From: Topomyia yanbarensis
Lineage: Eukaryota > Arthropoda > Insecta > Diptera > Culicidae
NCBI RefSeq assembly: GCF_030247195.1
Contig: NC_080670.1
Coordinates: 96,197,416 to 96,261,415 of the forward strand
Length of the DNA: 64,000 nucleotides
Reading direction: 5' to 3'
Each line of letters starts with the position of its first letter. Position 1 is the first letter of the stretch. Both the position numbers and the translations under genes were made by a program. The notes below the pieces were generated by a model. That model did not search any database. It was given only the letters and a program-made list of their open reading frames with translations, and was not told where the DNA came from. Below, in pieces: positions 12,806 through 22,105 of the stretch.

Positions 12806-14225
12806 TCACGGCTTCTTATTTAACTCACCGAAGGGACACGAAGGTCCGCCCATAGCATGTTTATGGGCTTGCTTCTTAGCGGTGCAGCTAAGGCACTTGT
12901 GTGCCTTAGTGCAACCCCGCTCTTTATGTCCCTCCTCGCCGCAGCGACGACATAGTTTGCTCCTATCTATGCCCTTGCATTCGTAGGCTTTGTGGCCGGA
13001 CTCAAGGCACCGATAGCACCTATCTACTGAAGGCGGCTGGGGTATGCTAATAGGGCATACCGACCAGCCGATCTTCAGCTTCCCTTTCTCGGTTACCTTT
13101 TTGGCATCCGCCTTCAGTAGCCTGAGGTAGGCTACTTGGGTGCCAGAGGGTCCATCTCTAAATCGCACAGAGGCCCGTTCGATTGTGACGTCGCATTGTT
13201 CCTTAACGGCTGCGACATCTTCTGCGGTCGTGAACTCGTCCAGATGCTTGCACTGGAGAGTCATTTCCGCCCCTAGCGACCTGACTTGGACGCCTTCACC
13301 AAGGACCTCTTGGGCCAAGGCCTTGTATACCGCACTAGATTGTGCGCCTCGCTTCAGCACCAGAAGCATTTCTCCCGTGTTGGTGCGTCTCACGCTACGC
13401 ACATCTTGCCCAAGGGCCGAAAGGCTTTCGGCCGCCTTCATCGACTTTAGGACATCGGCGTATTTGTTCTTGTCGGTTTTTAACCACAAGGCCTCGCCTC
13501 TGTCCTTGGCCTTCTTCGCGGGCCGCGGTACCTCCGGTGTCGGTGCCGGCTTCTTCCTGGTGACCAGCGTCCAGGGGTTTGGGCCCCCTGCCCCGGTCGT
13601 GCCGGGCTGCTGGTACCAACGCTCTGCTCAGCGAGGTCACTCTCGCCCTCGCTTACTTCAGCCAGACGGCGTTTGGCCTTAACGGTTGCACGCCGTGTGG
13701 TGTCGGTTTTTGCACCCTCGCCTGGCGACTTCCTAGGGCGCTTCGCGTTCGACGACGTCTTGCGATTGCCCTTGCCCTTGCCTTTTCCCTTCGAGGGGAA
13801 CTCGGCCGCCGCTTCGAGCGACGTGGCTGCTCCATAGAAGGTGAAGGCCACTGTCTGAGTGCCCGTATCGACCTTCTCTTTTCCCTCCCTCTTGGAGGCC
13901 ACTGTCTGGGTTTCTCTGTCGGACTTCTCCCGACATTCCACCCTCTTGGCATAAGCCTGCTGTTTCTGTCTTGCGACACGAACAGTTTTCGGAGTTCCAG
14001 GAGACTCTGTTTTAACTCCTTGCTTATGTTTTGCTTTGCGCTAGTGTACTCGATTATTAAATCGAGCTGCTCCACCACTTTGCGCATCGCAGATAGTGGC
14101 CCGTCCGGTGCGTTGGTAGGGCTATTTCCTACCGCTGCTGGGGGGTCACTGGTGCTTTCAGATGCAGCACTCATCGCTCCACTACTCTCCCCACGGGGGA
14201 GACCTCGCCAAACCACCTCTAGCAA
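12806..14225 (-). pseudogene. ORF1 (CCHC gag-like) of the outer R1-like element
   Basis: Starting at the ATG at 14225 or more likely 14174 (MSAASESTSDPPAAVG), the N-terminal part has a possible coiled-coil stretch (MRKVVEQLDLIIEYTSAKQ). The frame shifts near 13965 and again near 13600, so the copy is broken. A Lys/Gly-rich basic middle is followed by the conserved region WLKTDKNKYADVLKSMKAAE and three knuckles: CYRCLESGHKAYEC, CRRCGEEGHKERGC and CLSCTAKKQAHKHAMGGPSC. It ends KKP-stop at 12806, where the TGA overlaps the start region of ORF2. The role in the family is binding element RNA in an RNP. Confidence 0.75.
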
Positions 14226-14735
14226 AGGGGTTTGGCACCTCCGACTGTTTATTTTTGTTTTTTGTTGACTCCATGTTTGATCCCACGAGTAGCGCGAGAA
14301 TAAATGTCCGCCACGCCAGAGCTCCGCATTAACGTGGTAAGGGACGCTTACTGTAGGGGTTGCCCAGGTACCCCACAGGCTCCGTTAACGATCGAGCATC
14401 TTTTTCACCCCCTCGATCACTCATCCCTCGGCACGGGTCGCTTCACGCCTTGGAATTGGGGTTATGACCTACCTTGCTTTGTGACCTCGGCCCAGATCAT
14501 CACAACCATCCTCCTTTACCAGGGCTTTGGACCTGTAGCTCTGGTTCTCAATAGTTCCATGAACGTATATTATTACAGACATGCCACTATTGAGATCCGT
14601 CATTCGCTAGCGGAGTTAGCACGCAATGTTTAATATGATACATTTGTAGGATTTTCACTTCAGCCAGATTGAGTTCCATTTGCACTTTTAATAACTGTTC
14701 CACTTCCCGAATGGCTGGTCTTACGGGGCATATTA

Positions 14736-15389
14736 GGGACGTTTCGATATTAAAATACATCGATACTTAGAATCGATACTGGTATCGAATGCAGGTACTG
14801 ATACTTTCGATATAATCGTAGTCGTAGTATCGATACTTGAAAGTATCGCCATTCGATTCCAAACTTTTACAGTAGCTTTTCCTGAATTAGGTAATCTACA
14901 AACCGTTGTTTGGCAATTCAGCAGTGGGTTTTGTCAGCCAACGTTTTACTCTGCAAAAAGAAAAAAATCTTTCGACAAATATTTTTTATTGGTCTGATCC
15001 GTCGACGATTCTGTCAGACGTCGAATGTCAGAAAAGATAGACAATAAATAGTTGGCTGATCAGAAAGTCTCATGGACTGTCAAATAATGGGCAATGTTCG
15101 GAATCGATTTTTTTTATCAAATGCGATCGGTGCTCCAGTTATTTAGCAACTCAAATACAACAACTGATTCCGCAACCGTTCAGCCTGAATAGGTAATTAC
15201 ATTTCACACGGAAATCATTTCAAAATCGTTCAGAATTCCAACTACTGGTTCCTTCGATTCGTTTCGATATCGTAAAGATTGTATCGATATCAGTAAAGTA
15301 TCGTGCTTGAAGTATCGATACCAAAAAAATCGAGTATCGAAAACAGAAGTATCGATTCCGTACTAGTATCGAAAATATCGCAACGTCCC
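14736..15389 (+). mobile_element. TA-flanked MITE, copy 1 (TIR GGGACGTTKCGATATT)
   Basis: The 654-bp element has terminal inverted repeats GGGACGTTTCGATATT and AATATCGCAACGTCCC, flanked by TA on both sides (14734-14735 and 15390-15391). It is full of ATCGATACT/AGTATCGAT motifs near both ends. A second copy in opposite orientation is at 20127-22277. The TA duplication suggests the Tc1/mariner group, but no transposase is present. It sits inside ORF1 of the short LINE-like element, so it is younger than that insertion. Confidence 0.85.
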
Positions 15390-15610
15390 TAAGCATTTTG
15401 AGAAATCAACAGCAACACAATTCGGCCGCATCTGGGTTGCTTTTTGCTGGGCACCGTCACTCATCACTAAATCTCACAGTAGGTATAGGCTATTGTTATA
15501 TGGACTGCTTGTGTGATAGACACCGATTGATTTTTAGGTAGAATTGACTGTTTCACTTGCGCGGGACGATTTTTTGCTTCTGCTCAGGGCGAGATGTGAA
15601 GAAAAACTGT

Positions 15611-16648
15611 AAATGAAAATGATGCGTATAATAATTATAAAATATATAAATGAAGCATCAACGAGTAAAATGAATATCATACAGTTATTTAGTTTAAAAA
15701 TGAAAAATAAATATAATGTGAAGCATATAATGAATATGATACATTTAATAAATGTAGCATGCAATGAGGTATCAAAAAATAATATAATCGAATTAGATAT
15801 ATGGTGTAGCACACAGAAGACATAATGAATTTCATAAATATTATTAGTTAGTAGAAAGTAAGTAAGACATAGTATACTGTATGAGTATATAATAAAAATC
15901 AATGTTTACTATTAAACCTCTGCTTCTTAACCCCGCCTTTTGGCGGCTTACGGGAAAGCACGATTGTATGTTGTTAATACTACGAAAATCTCTTCGCGAC
16001 ATCCTCGCCAAATGCACCGTTTGTTTGCTAAAATCACTACGTTAAATATAATGTGGACGTTGAAAGTTGAAAAATTTGAGTACAGTGTTACGTTAGTCAT
16101 TATGTATTGAATATTACTACGATTTTTTTTAGTGTGCACCTAAATTCCTAAAACCCCAATTAGACGTGTATGAAAATCGAAATACGCGGCAAGGGTCGCT
16201 CGAACGTCATACTCAGCAAAACAGCAACTGTCATCCATAAGTCAACGAAACTCGGTGTTTCCTTTTTCGGTAAAACGCACATAATACACATACAAGAAAC
16301 CAGTATCAAACTGTCAAACAACTGCTAGCTGTCGGCAAGGCTGGTTGAAGCGGCAAAACGTACCTAAGAGTCGCCTAAGAAGGAAGCGTCCCGAGCAAAG
16401 ATAACGGAAGGTGAGTCGATTCACATGCCAAAAGGGCAAATTAGTTGATGCACTACGCTACACTCTAGATTCACTGTACGTGAAGCATCAAACGGTGACG
16501 ACGTTACATTAACCGGCGGGTTCGATTTGTCCACGTGTCGGAATCATCAGCAAACTAACCAGATTGTCGACGGATTGAGATTCAAACGGACGCGACCGGG
16601 ATTTTGATTAAAGGCCTACGGCAAGCAAATCCGGGAGCGGCATAGGAC
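15611..16648 (+). repeat. Left arm, inner part, of large inverted repeat 1
   Basis: 15611-16300 is the reverse complement of about 22852-23545. 16300-16648 is the reverse complement of 19579-19930. The junction between these two blocks is where the right arm received the hAT-like element. A GC-rich mini-hairpin CCGCCTTTTGGCGG is at 15936-15949, with its mirror near 23191-23204. The arm ends at GCATAGGAC (16648). No intact gene is visible in it. Confidence 0.85.
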
Positions 16649-16656
16649 ATGATTAT

Positions 16657-16764
16657 AATATTGTATTGCGTCTAACATCAGCGTTTCGAAGGTATTCATC
16701 TCATATATATTTGCCCTGGAGATGAAGACCTTCGAAACGCTGATGTTAGACGCAATACAATATT
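16657..16764 (+). repeat. Perfect 37-bp inverted repeat (long hairpin) at the arm-spacer boundary
   Basis: Arm 1 (16657-16693) begins AATATTGTATTGCGTC and ends CGTTTCGAAGGT. Arm 2 (16728-16764) is its exact reverse complement. Inside the 34-base loop a further 8-bp match (TTCATCTC with GAGATGAA) continues the stem after one mismatch, leaving a terminal loop of about 16 bases. It begins nine bases after the left arm of inverted repeat 1 ends. It could be a foldback MITE remnant or a source of hairpin RNA. Confidence 0.85.
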
Positions 16765-17764
16765 TTTGTAAGAAACCCGTGACCAAACGCCATCTTTCTT
16801 TAATTGATCCAGCAATTTAATATTTTCATTATACGATGCAGAAAGAAATCATAAACGGTTTATAACGCTACTGCTACACAAAGCATGTCAGTATCGCACT
16901 CATGGACAACAGTTCAATCCGGAAATAGAGAGCAGAAGTCAGCAGCATCCAACGAGAACCGAATTCAGCGCACCATTCTCCAAAGCAAACATAAACGGTC
17001 CTTTTCAGGACCATCATTATTTTAATGAAGAATTATTTAGAAGTCTTTCCCTTTTCCGAAAAATCCCGTTCATAACCTACATTTTCATATAATTAATCCC
17101 AAGTGTATTCTACTTCACTCCGGTTATGTCTCTGACATTACCCACCCATTTTTTTTATTCATTAGACTCGTTAGCTTCATAATTATCTTCGTGTTGTATT
17201 ACGTTTTCCTGTTTTATTTTATATTGCATTTATCATATAATTTTGTATTATTGACACTATCATATACGGGGTGAGGATTGTGCATCAGAGCATCATTGAA
17301 GTTGTAACTGGAAGTCCAATCGGAATCAAGAAGCAAAAGTGTTAATCGCTTACAACGGATAAATCTATCCCCAACTGTTGTAAGCTATTTGACGCGCTCT
17401 TTTTCAAGCAATCCCGTGGAAAGCTTCGAAAATACTGAATTTTTTTTCTTAGTATCCTGTTAGATGATTATGTTGGAAGGAGATTCTCTAGTTCCCGCGG
17501 TTTTCGCGTAGGTGTTTTAGCCTACTGGTCGGCACCACCCCACCCTATCTACTGGGCCCATCATATAGTAGAATTCAGAATGGTGACGAAAATTGAACTC
17601 AACGGTGGCTATCAACAAACATACATACTGACATAATACTCACTCATATTTATATGTTACTTGTTCATATCTTTCTTACATATGATACTAATATTTTTAT
17701 TACAGACTTTCTATATATCAGGATGATTATTATAAGTATATTATACTATAGTAAATTTTTCATA
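16765..17764. other. Spacer of inverted repeat 1, no gene recognised
   Basis: AT-rich sequence with no long frame, no RT or transposase motif and no match to other parts of the window that could be seen. Confidence 0.4.
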
Positions 17765-18066
17765 TTGTACTATATTGTATTATATTATATTATATTATAT
17801 TATATTATATTATATTATATTATATTATATTATATTATATTATATTATATTATATTATATTATATTATATTATATTATATTATATTATATTATATTATAT
17901 TATATTATATTATATTATATTATATTATATTATATTATATTATATTATATTATATTATATTATATTATATTATATTATATTATATTATATTATATTATAT
18001 TATATTATATTATATTATATTATATTATATTATATTATATTATATTATATTATATTATATTATATT
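17765..18066 (+). repeat. (TATAT)n pentanucleotide array, about 60 units
   Basis: An almost uninterrupted 5-bp period array of about 300 bp. The long open frames across it are artefacts of the repeat. Confidence 0.97.
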
Positions 18067-19578
18067 AATCAGACGAATACGTATGCACATATGCAAACAT
18101 ATTTTCTTACAACTAAATATATAAAATACATGAAAATTTGGAAGCGCCATCAGGGCACCTGATTGTAGCGATTTGAACAGAAGGAGTGGAGTAGTGGAGA
18201 TTCTCTTCTGATACGTCATCATTCAAAATATGAAATACGTGTTACAATAACTATCTTATATATAAATATTAAATGTATCATATTTCTTATATTTAACCCT
18301 CTGTCGCCCAAATTTTGAATAGTTACTACTAGTTAGCAACCTAATTACATAAAAGTTTATTTCCACAAAAACTAATCAAAAAGCTTGATAATCCCTAACC
18401 AAATTATAATGCCATACACAACTTTTTTTTTCTCGCTGTTGTTGTGAAACGACCTCTGCGGAATGGAAATGCTTCGGTCGACCGGCTAACAAACTGAACG
18501 CCACAAATGTATACAATAAAATGTGCCACCTTTATTTCCTACATAAGAAAGTATCACTGTCCTACTCCCGCCCTAGCTGTTTTCTTCCTTCTCATTCTAT
18601 CGCACTTCTTTTCTTACTCACGGTTTTTCTCTTCTGGGTGCACCCAACATCGTTCTGACCGGTCGTGATGGACGTTGACTCGGTGCCGCTGTACATGTCT
18701 CGGCTTAATCTGTACGGCGAATTAACTTCATCGCCGATCCGGGCACTAAACATATCCACACACACACACACACACCTCCTGGCTAATCTTCTCGCCGTTA
18801 ATTTGTGCGGCTTGTGCCCGTCCGGCTACTGACGCGCACTCGTGCGTTCTGTTGACAACGCCTTGCAACCGTCATGTTGAAGTCCGATGGATTATATGGT
18901 CGACGATTCATCCTGTCAGTCAGTCAGCGCCGTTCAATAGTTGATGGAATTGAGCTGTGAACAAAAAAAACCCTGGGGAAACGCAGCATAGTCGGTTCCG
19001 ACAGCATGAAGTAACAAGTTACTTTACGCTTGTTCGGACATGCCGTAGACTCAGGTGATTCGCATTTCTAATGCCAAAAGACCCTGACTCCTACGGTAGC
19101 AGACAAAAGGTTAAGTCGCCGGTGAGCTCTAAGCTTGCATATATGATCCTTCCACGCTTTTCTAAACTTTCTCCTTTCAACACCTTGCTCTCCCTTGAGT
19201 ACTATGGCTCTAAATATTGAAAAATATACTTCACCTTCCAGTCCCTTGCTAATTAAATGCCGAAAAAACTGTTGACGAAACGCAGCAATCAATATTCCGC
19301 TCGATTTTCTCTTGCGCATTACTTACTTCCTGTAGGAAGGTCTTTTGTTCAGTGTATCGTCGCCGGATGATTGAGCTTCGATCAGTTCCGACACGAATCG
19401 ATACGGGAAGATGCCTCCAGATGGGTCTTCCTCTCGTCGTCGGGACGTTAGCTGCAATTTGGACGGACGGTGTGTGCAATACTTCCCGTGGGATCAATCT
19501 GCTCTAAAAGCATCTCCGTCAGGTTCGTCACACTAATTTGTAGTAAATTTGACTCACCTACGAAATAATATCTGATTT
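18067..19578. other. Spacer of inverted repeat 1: more GC-rich, unclassified
   Basis: From about 18430 to 19030 the sequence is less AT-rich than its surroundings, contains a (CA)n tract (18757-18776) and an AATAAA signal near 18515. It has some look of an LTR or a UTR, but no paired LTR, primer site or polymerase frame was found. Minus-strand frames at 19068-19497 are short and not recognisable; a GAA-GTAAGTAAT donor-like site lies near 19320-19330. No function can be assigned. Confidence 0.3.
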
Positions 19579-20637
19579 GTCCTATGCCGCTCCCGGATTT
19601 GCTTGCCGTAGGCCTTTAATCAAAATCCCGGTCGCGTCCGTTTGAATCTCAATCCGTCGACAATCTGGTTAGTTTGCTGATGATTCCAACACGTGGACAA
19701 ATCGAACCCGCCGGTTAATGTAACGTCGTCACCATTTGATGCTTCACGTACAGTGAATCTAGAGTGTAGCGTAGTGCATCAACTAATTTGCCCTTTTGGC
19801 ATGAGAATCGACTCACCTTCCGTTATTTTTGCTCGGGACGCTTCCTTCTTAGGCGACTCTTAGGCACGTTTTGCCGCTTCAACCAGCCTTGCCGACAGCT
19901 AGCAGTTGTTTGACAGTTTGATACTGGTTTCTTGTGTGCAAGCATGGGAAAAATCGCATCGTGAACCGATCGTTCGCGCTTCGCAAGCAAGCTTTCTTCA
20001 GTTGTGATGCATTCTGTTAGCTTCGAAAATGATACCTAGCAACCTGTCGTTACGGACACATGCGATTCAAAGCTATAACAACCAACGAAGAAGCACATCA
20101 GTTATGTTTTAATTCTTTCCTTCCTAGGGACGTTGCGATATTTTCGATACTAGTACGGAATCGATACTTCTGTTTTCGATACTCGATTTTTTTGGTATCG
20201 ATACTTCAAGCACGATACTTTACTGATATCGATACAATCTTTACGATATCGAAACGAATCGAAGGAACCAGTAGTTGGAAGTATTCAATTCGGAATTCTG
20301 AACGATTTTGAAATGATTTCCGTGTGAAATGTAATTACCTATTCAGGCTGAACGGTTGCGGAATCAGTTGTTGTATTTGAGTTGCTAAATAACTGGAGCA
20401 CCGATCGCATTTGATAAAAAAAATCGATTCCGAACATTGCCCATTATTTGACAGTCCATGAGACTTTCTGATCAGCCAACTATTTATTGTCTATCTTTTC
20501 TGACATTCGACGTCTGACAGAATCGTCGACGGATCAGACCAATAAAAAATATTTGTCGAAAGATTTTTTTCTTTTTGCAGAGTAAAACGTTGACTGACAA
20601 AACCCACTGCTGAATTGCCAAACAACGGTTTGTAGAT

Positions 20638-22105
20638 ACAGCTCCATCGAGGCTCTTCGTGCGATGAAGCCCAAAAAGCAATTCCCATATTTCCTGGGGA
20701 AGATACGGGAGTCCTTGTGTACGTTATCTGAAAAATCTTATCAAATTACCTTTGTTTGGGTCCCCTCTCATTGCTCTATCCCGGGCAATGAAAAGGCCGA
20801 CTCATTAGCAAAGGTGGGCGCATTAAATGGTGATATATACGAAAGACCAATCTGCTTCAACGAATTTTTTAGTATTTGTCGTCAGAGGACACTCAACAGT
20901 TGGCAAACCTCGTGGAGCAATGGTGAACTTGGACGATGGCTACATTCGATTATCCCAAAGGTATCAACGAAGCCTTGGTTCAGGGGGATGGATGTGGGTC
21001 GGGATTTTATTCGTGTAATGTCCCGACTTATGTCCAACCACTACACCTTGGATGCGCATCTGCGGCGTATTGGGCTTGCGGAGAGTAGTCTGTGCGCTTG
21101 TGACGAGGGCTATCACGACATCGAGCACGTTGTCTGGGTATGCGCCGGGTACTTGGACGCCAGGTCTCAGTTAAAGGATTCCCTTCGGGCCCGAGGTAGA
21201 CCACCCAATGTCCCAGTCCGAGATATACTGGCAAATCGTGATTTCCCCTATATGTCCCTTATTTATACTTTCATAAAAACGACAAATATCCCAATTTAGC
21301 CCCTCTCTTTTTATTTCTCGTTTTAGAAGCTTTCTCTTGCCTTGTGGGACCGATCAGCTCCAGACTGCAACTATGTAACCGCCGTCGCACTTACCACTAC
21401 GGAAACTGAAGCGAGAGCGACTCAAGGTCCGATGACTTTTGAAGGATTCCCCGCGGGTCCGAAGAATACCATCCGCCAATCCGACCTACTAGACTGAGGC
21501 GGTAATCTTTCGCTGATCTCCCGTTTGAGCGAAAGTTGCAAGTTTTGCTCTTCTCTCCCGGTCACCATCTACGCTTTCTCTCCCCTGTCCTTGATACAAC
21601 TGCTTCTACAGCCCCCCTCTGAATATCTTGACCAAGCATAAGTCTCCGCTAAAAAAGTTCAAATTTGTATTCTGTATTCCTAGTTTTAAGATAGTTGTAA
21701 TTTTACCTCTTTGTTAAAACTATTGTCCCCCATCTTGTAAATAGAATTGTATCCCTAGTCTTAAAACACCTGCGAATTTTCTCATAAATATTTGTTCCCC
21801 CTTTTGTGTACCAAACTATATTGTTAGTTTTAAGATAACTGTAAATATTTCCTAAAAATTATTACTATTGAATTCCTTGTTTTAAATTTTTTTTCATAAA
21901 AAAAATCTTTCGCCCCCTCTCTTGTATATAGAATCTTATTTCTAGTCTTAAGATAGCTGTAAAATTTTTCTTTTTTAAAAAAAATATTTCAACATTGTAA
22001 CCTCCTAGTTTTAAAATATACAAAATGTAAAAACAAAAGAATTTGGCACCGCCAAGCTAACGCATTTGTGCCTATCAAATAAACGAAATGAATAAAAAAA
22101 AAAAA
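20638..22105 (+). mobile_element. 5'-truncated I-like LINE fragment with 3' UTR and poly-A
   Basis: The 14-bp TSD AACGGTTTGTAGAT (20624-20637 and 22106-22119) bounds the fragment inside the MITE. It carries the end of ORF2, an 800-bp 3' UTR and (A)13. The 3' UTR (21670-22010) contains repeated TAGTYTTAAGATARCTGTAA units at roughly 95-150-bp spacing. The end (GCCAAGCTAACGCATTTG...AATAAACG) belongs to the same 3'-tail group as the full-length I-like element. Confidence 0.85.
20664..21299 (+). pseudogene. C-terminal RNase H and finger region of I-like ORF2
   Basis: The open frame of 211 codons contains the last RNase H motif (FVWVPSHCSIPGNEKADSLA) and a CX1C...H...C finger (CACDEGYHDIEHVVWVC). 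It lacks endonuclease, RT and the first RNase H aspartate because of 5' truncation. It is about 75% similar by eye to the end of the ORF2 at 54865-58551, so it represents a separate subfamily. Confidence 0.85.

Larger units (their letters stand above)
5113..12809 (-). pseudogene. ORF2 (endonuclease-RT) of the outer R1-like element, interrupted
   Basis: The 5' part (12809-12385) encodes the start of the apurinic-type endonuclease, from TQLNLNHCAAAQQLLWQSV through the GDFN-type motif (GYFNAWAVEWGS here, so Tyr replaces Asp). The sibling copy then interrupts it. From 7663 the frame resumes with AKLDTVLAN and runs through SDHLAI, RT (PGPDGVPNNALK, LVTLDVKNAFNSASW, GVPQGSILGP, GFADDVTLEV) and a C-terminal CX2C...H...C finger (CPDCPGVDETAEHILFVCH) to the TAG at 5113. 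One in-frame TAG replaces TAC after RILES (about 6336-6338). Three lesions: interruption, GDFN change, nonsense codon. Confidence 0.85.
4185..14617 (-). mobile_element. R1-clade-like non-LTR retrotransposon, complete but split by a sibling copy
   Basis: The 14-bp TSD AGCACGCAATGTTT at 4171-4184 and 14618-14631 brackets the element. Minus-strand order: 5' UTR (14617-14226), ORF1 with three zinc knuckles, overlapping ORF2 with endonuclease and RT, a 930-bp 3' UTR with degenerate 35-bp repeats, and oligo-A. The 5' half (12385-14617) and 3' half (4185-7676) fit together exactly across the second copy inserted at 7677-12384. Without that copy it is about 5.7 kb. The R1-clade call rests on RT motif style, the CCHC ORF1 and the C-terminal CX2C...H...C finger. 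Confidence 0.85.
3474..15431 (-). pseudogene. Interrupted ORF1 (gag-like, CCHC zinc knuckle) of the ORF1-only element
   Basis: The frame begins at the ATG at 15431 (MRPNCVAVDFSK), is split by the MITE at 14736-15389, continues through 14632-14735, is split again by the R1 element, and finishes from 4170 to the stop at 3474. The three pieces are in one frame when the insertions and one copy of each TSD are set aside. The protein of about 290 residues has an RNA-binding-like region (NFFPGIPNGVRVVKMRVTKP) and one CX2CX4HX4C knuckle (CQFCTKKLHLGKPC). A Gln/Ser/Asp-rich acidic tail follows. The family resembles ORF1-type proteins abundant in mosquito genomes. It binds nucleic acid by inference only. 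Confidence 0.75.
3286..15610 (-). mobile_element. Short LINE-like element with ORF1 only, split by later insertions
   Basis: The locus is bounded by the 13-bp direct repeat AAATGAAAATGAT (3273-3285 and 15611-15623). The mirror arm at 23530-23550 carries one uninterrupted copy, the empty site. Read on the minus strand it has about 180 bp of 5' UTR, one ORF of about 290 codons, about 190 bp of 3' UTR and a short A-rich tail. With the two nested insertions removed it is about 1.25 kb. No endonuclease or RT is present. Its 3' end (3307-3342) matches the 3' tail of the I-like element at 58957-58992 at about 32 of 36 positions. Likely a non-autonomous element mobilised in trans. Confidence 0.75.

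Noticed and set aside
15534..15902. 122-codon minus-strand hydrophobic frame (with its mirror copy at 23119-23538)
   Set aside because: Ile/Phe/Tyr-rich translation of AT-rich DNA, spans the LINE insertion junction at 15611, and has no recognisable family.
17654..18124. Long open frames of Tyr/Ile repeats across the pentanucleotide array (also across AT arrays at 31795-32346 and 38121-38601)
   Set aside because: Frames stay open only because the repeat unit lacks stop codons in that phase; no start context, no protein similarity.
18430..19030. Solo LTR of a Ty3/gypsy element
   Set aside because: Composition and an AATAAA are suggestive, but no TG...CA ends with a TSD and no second copy could be identified.
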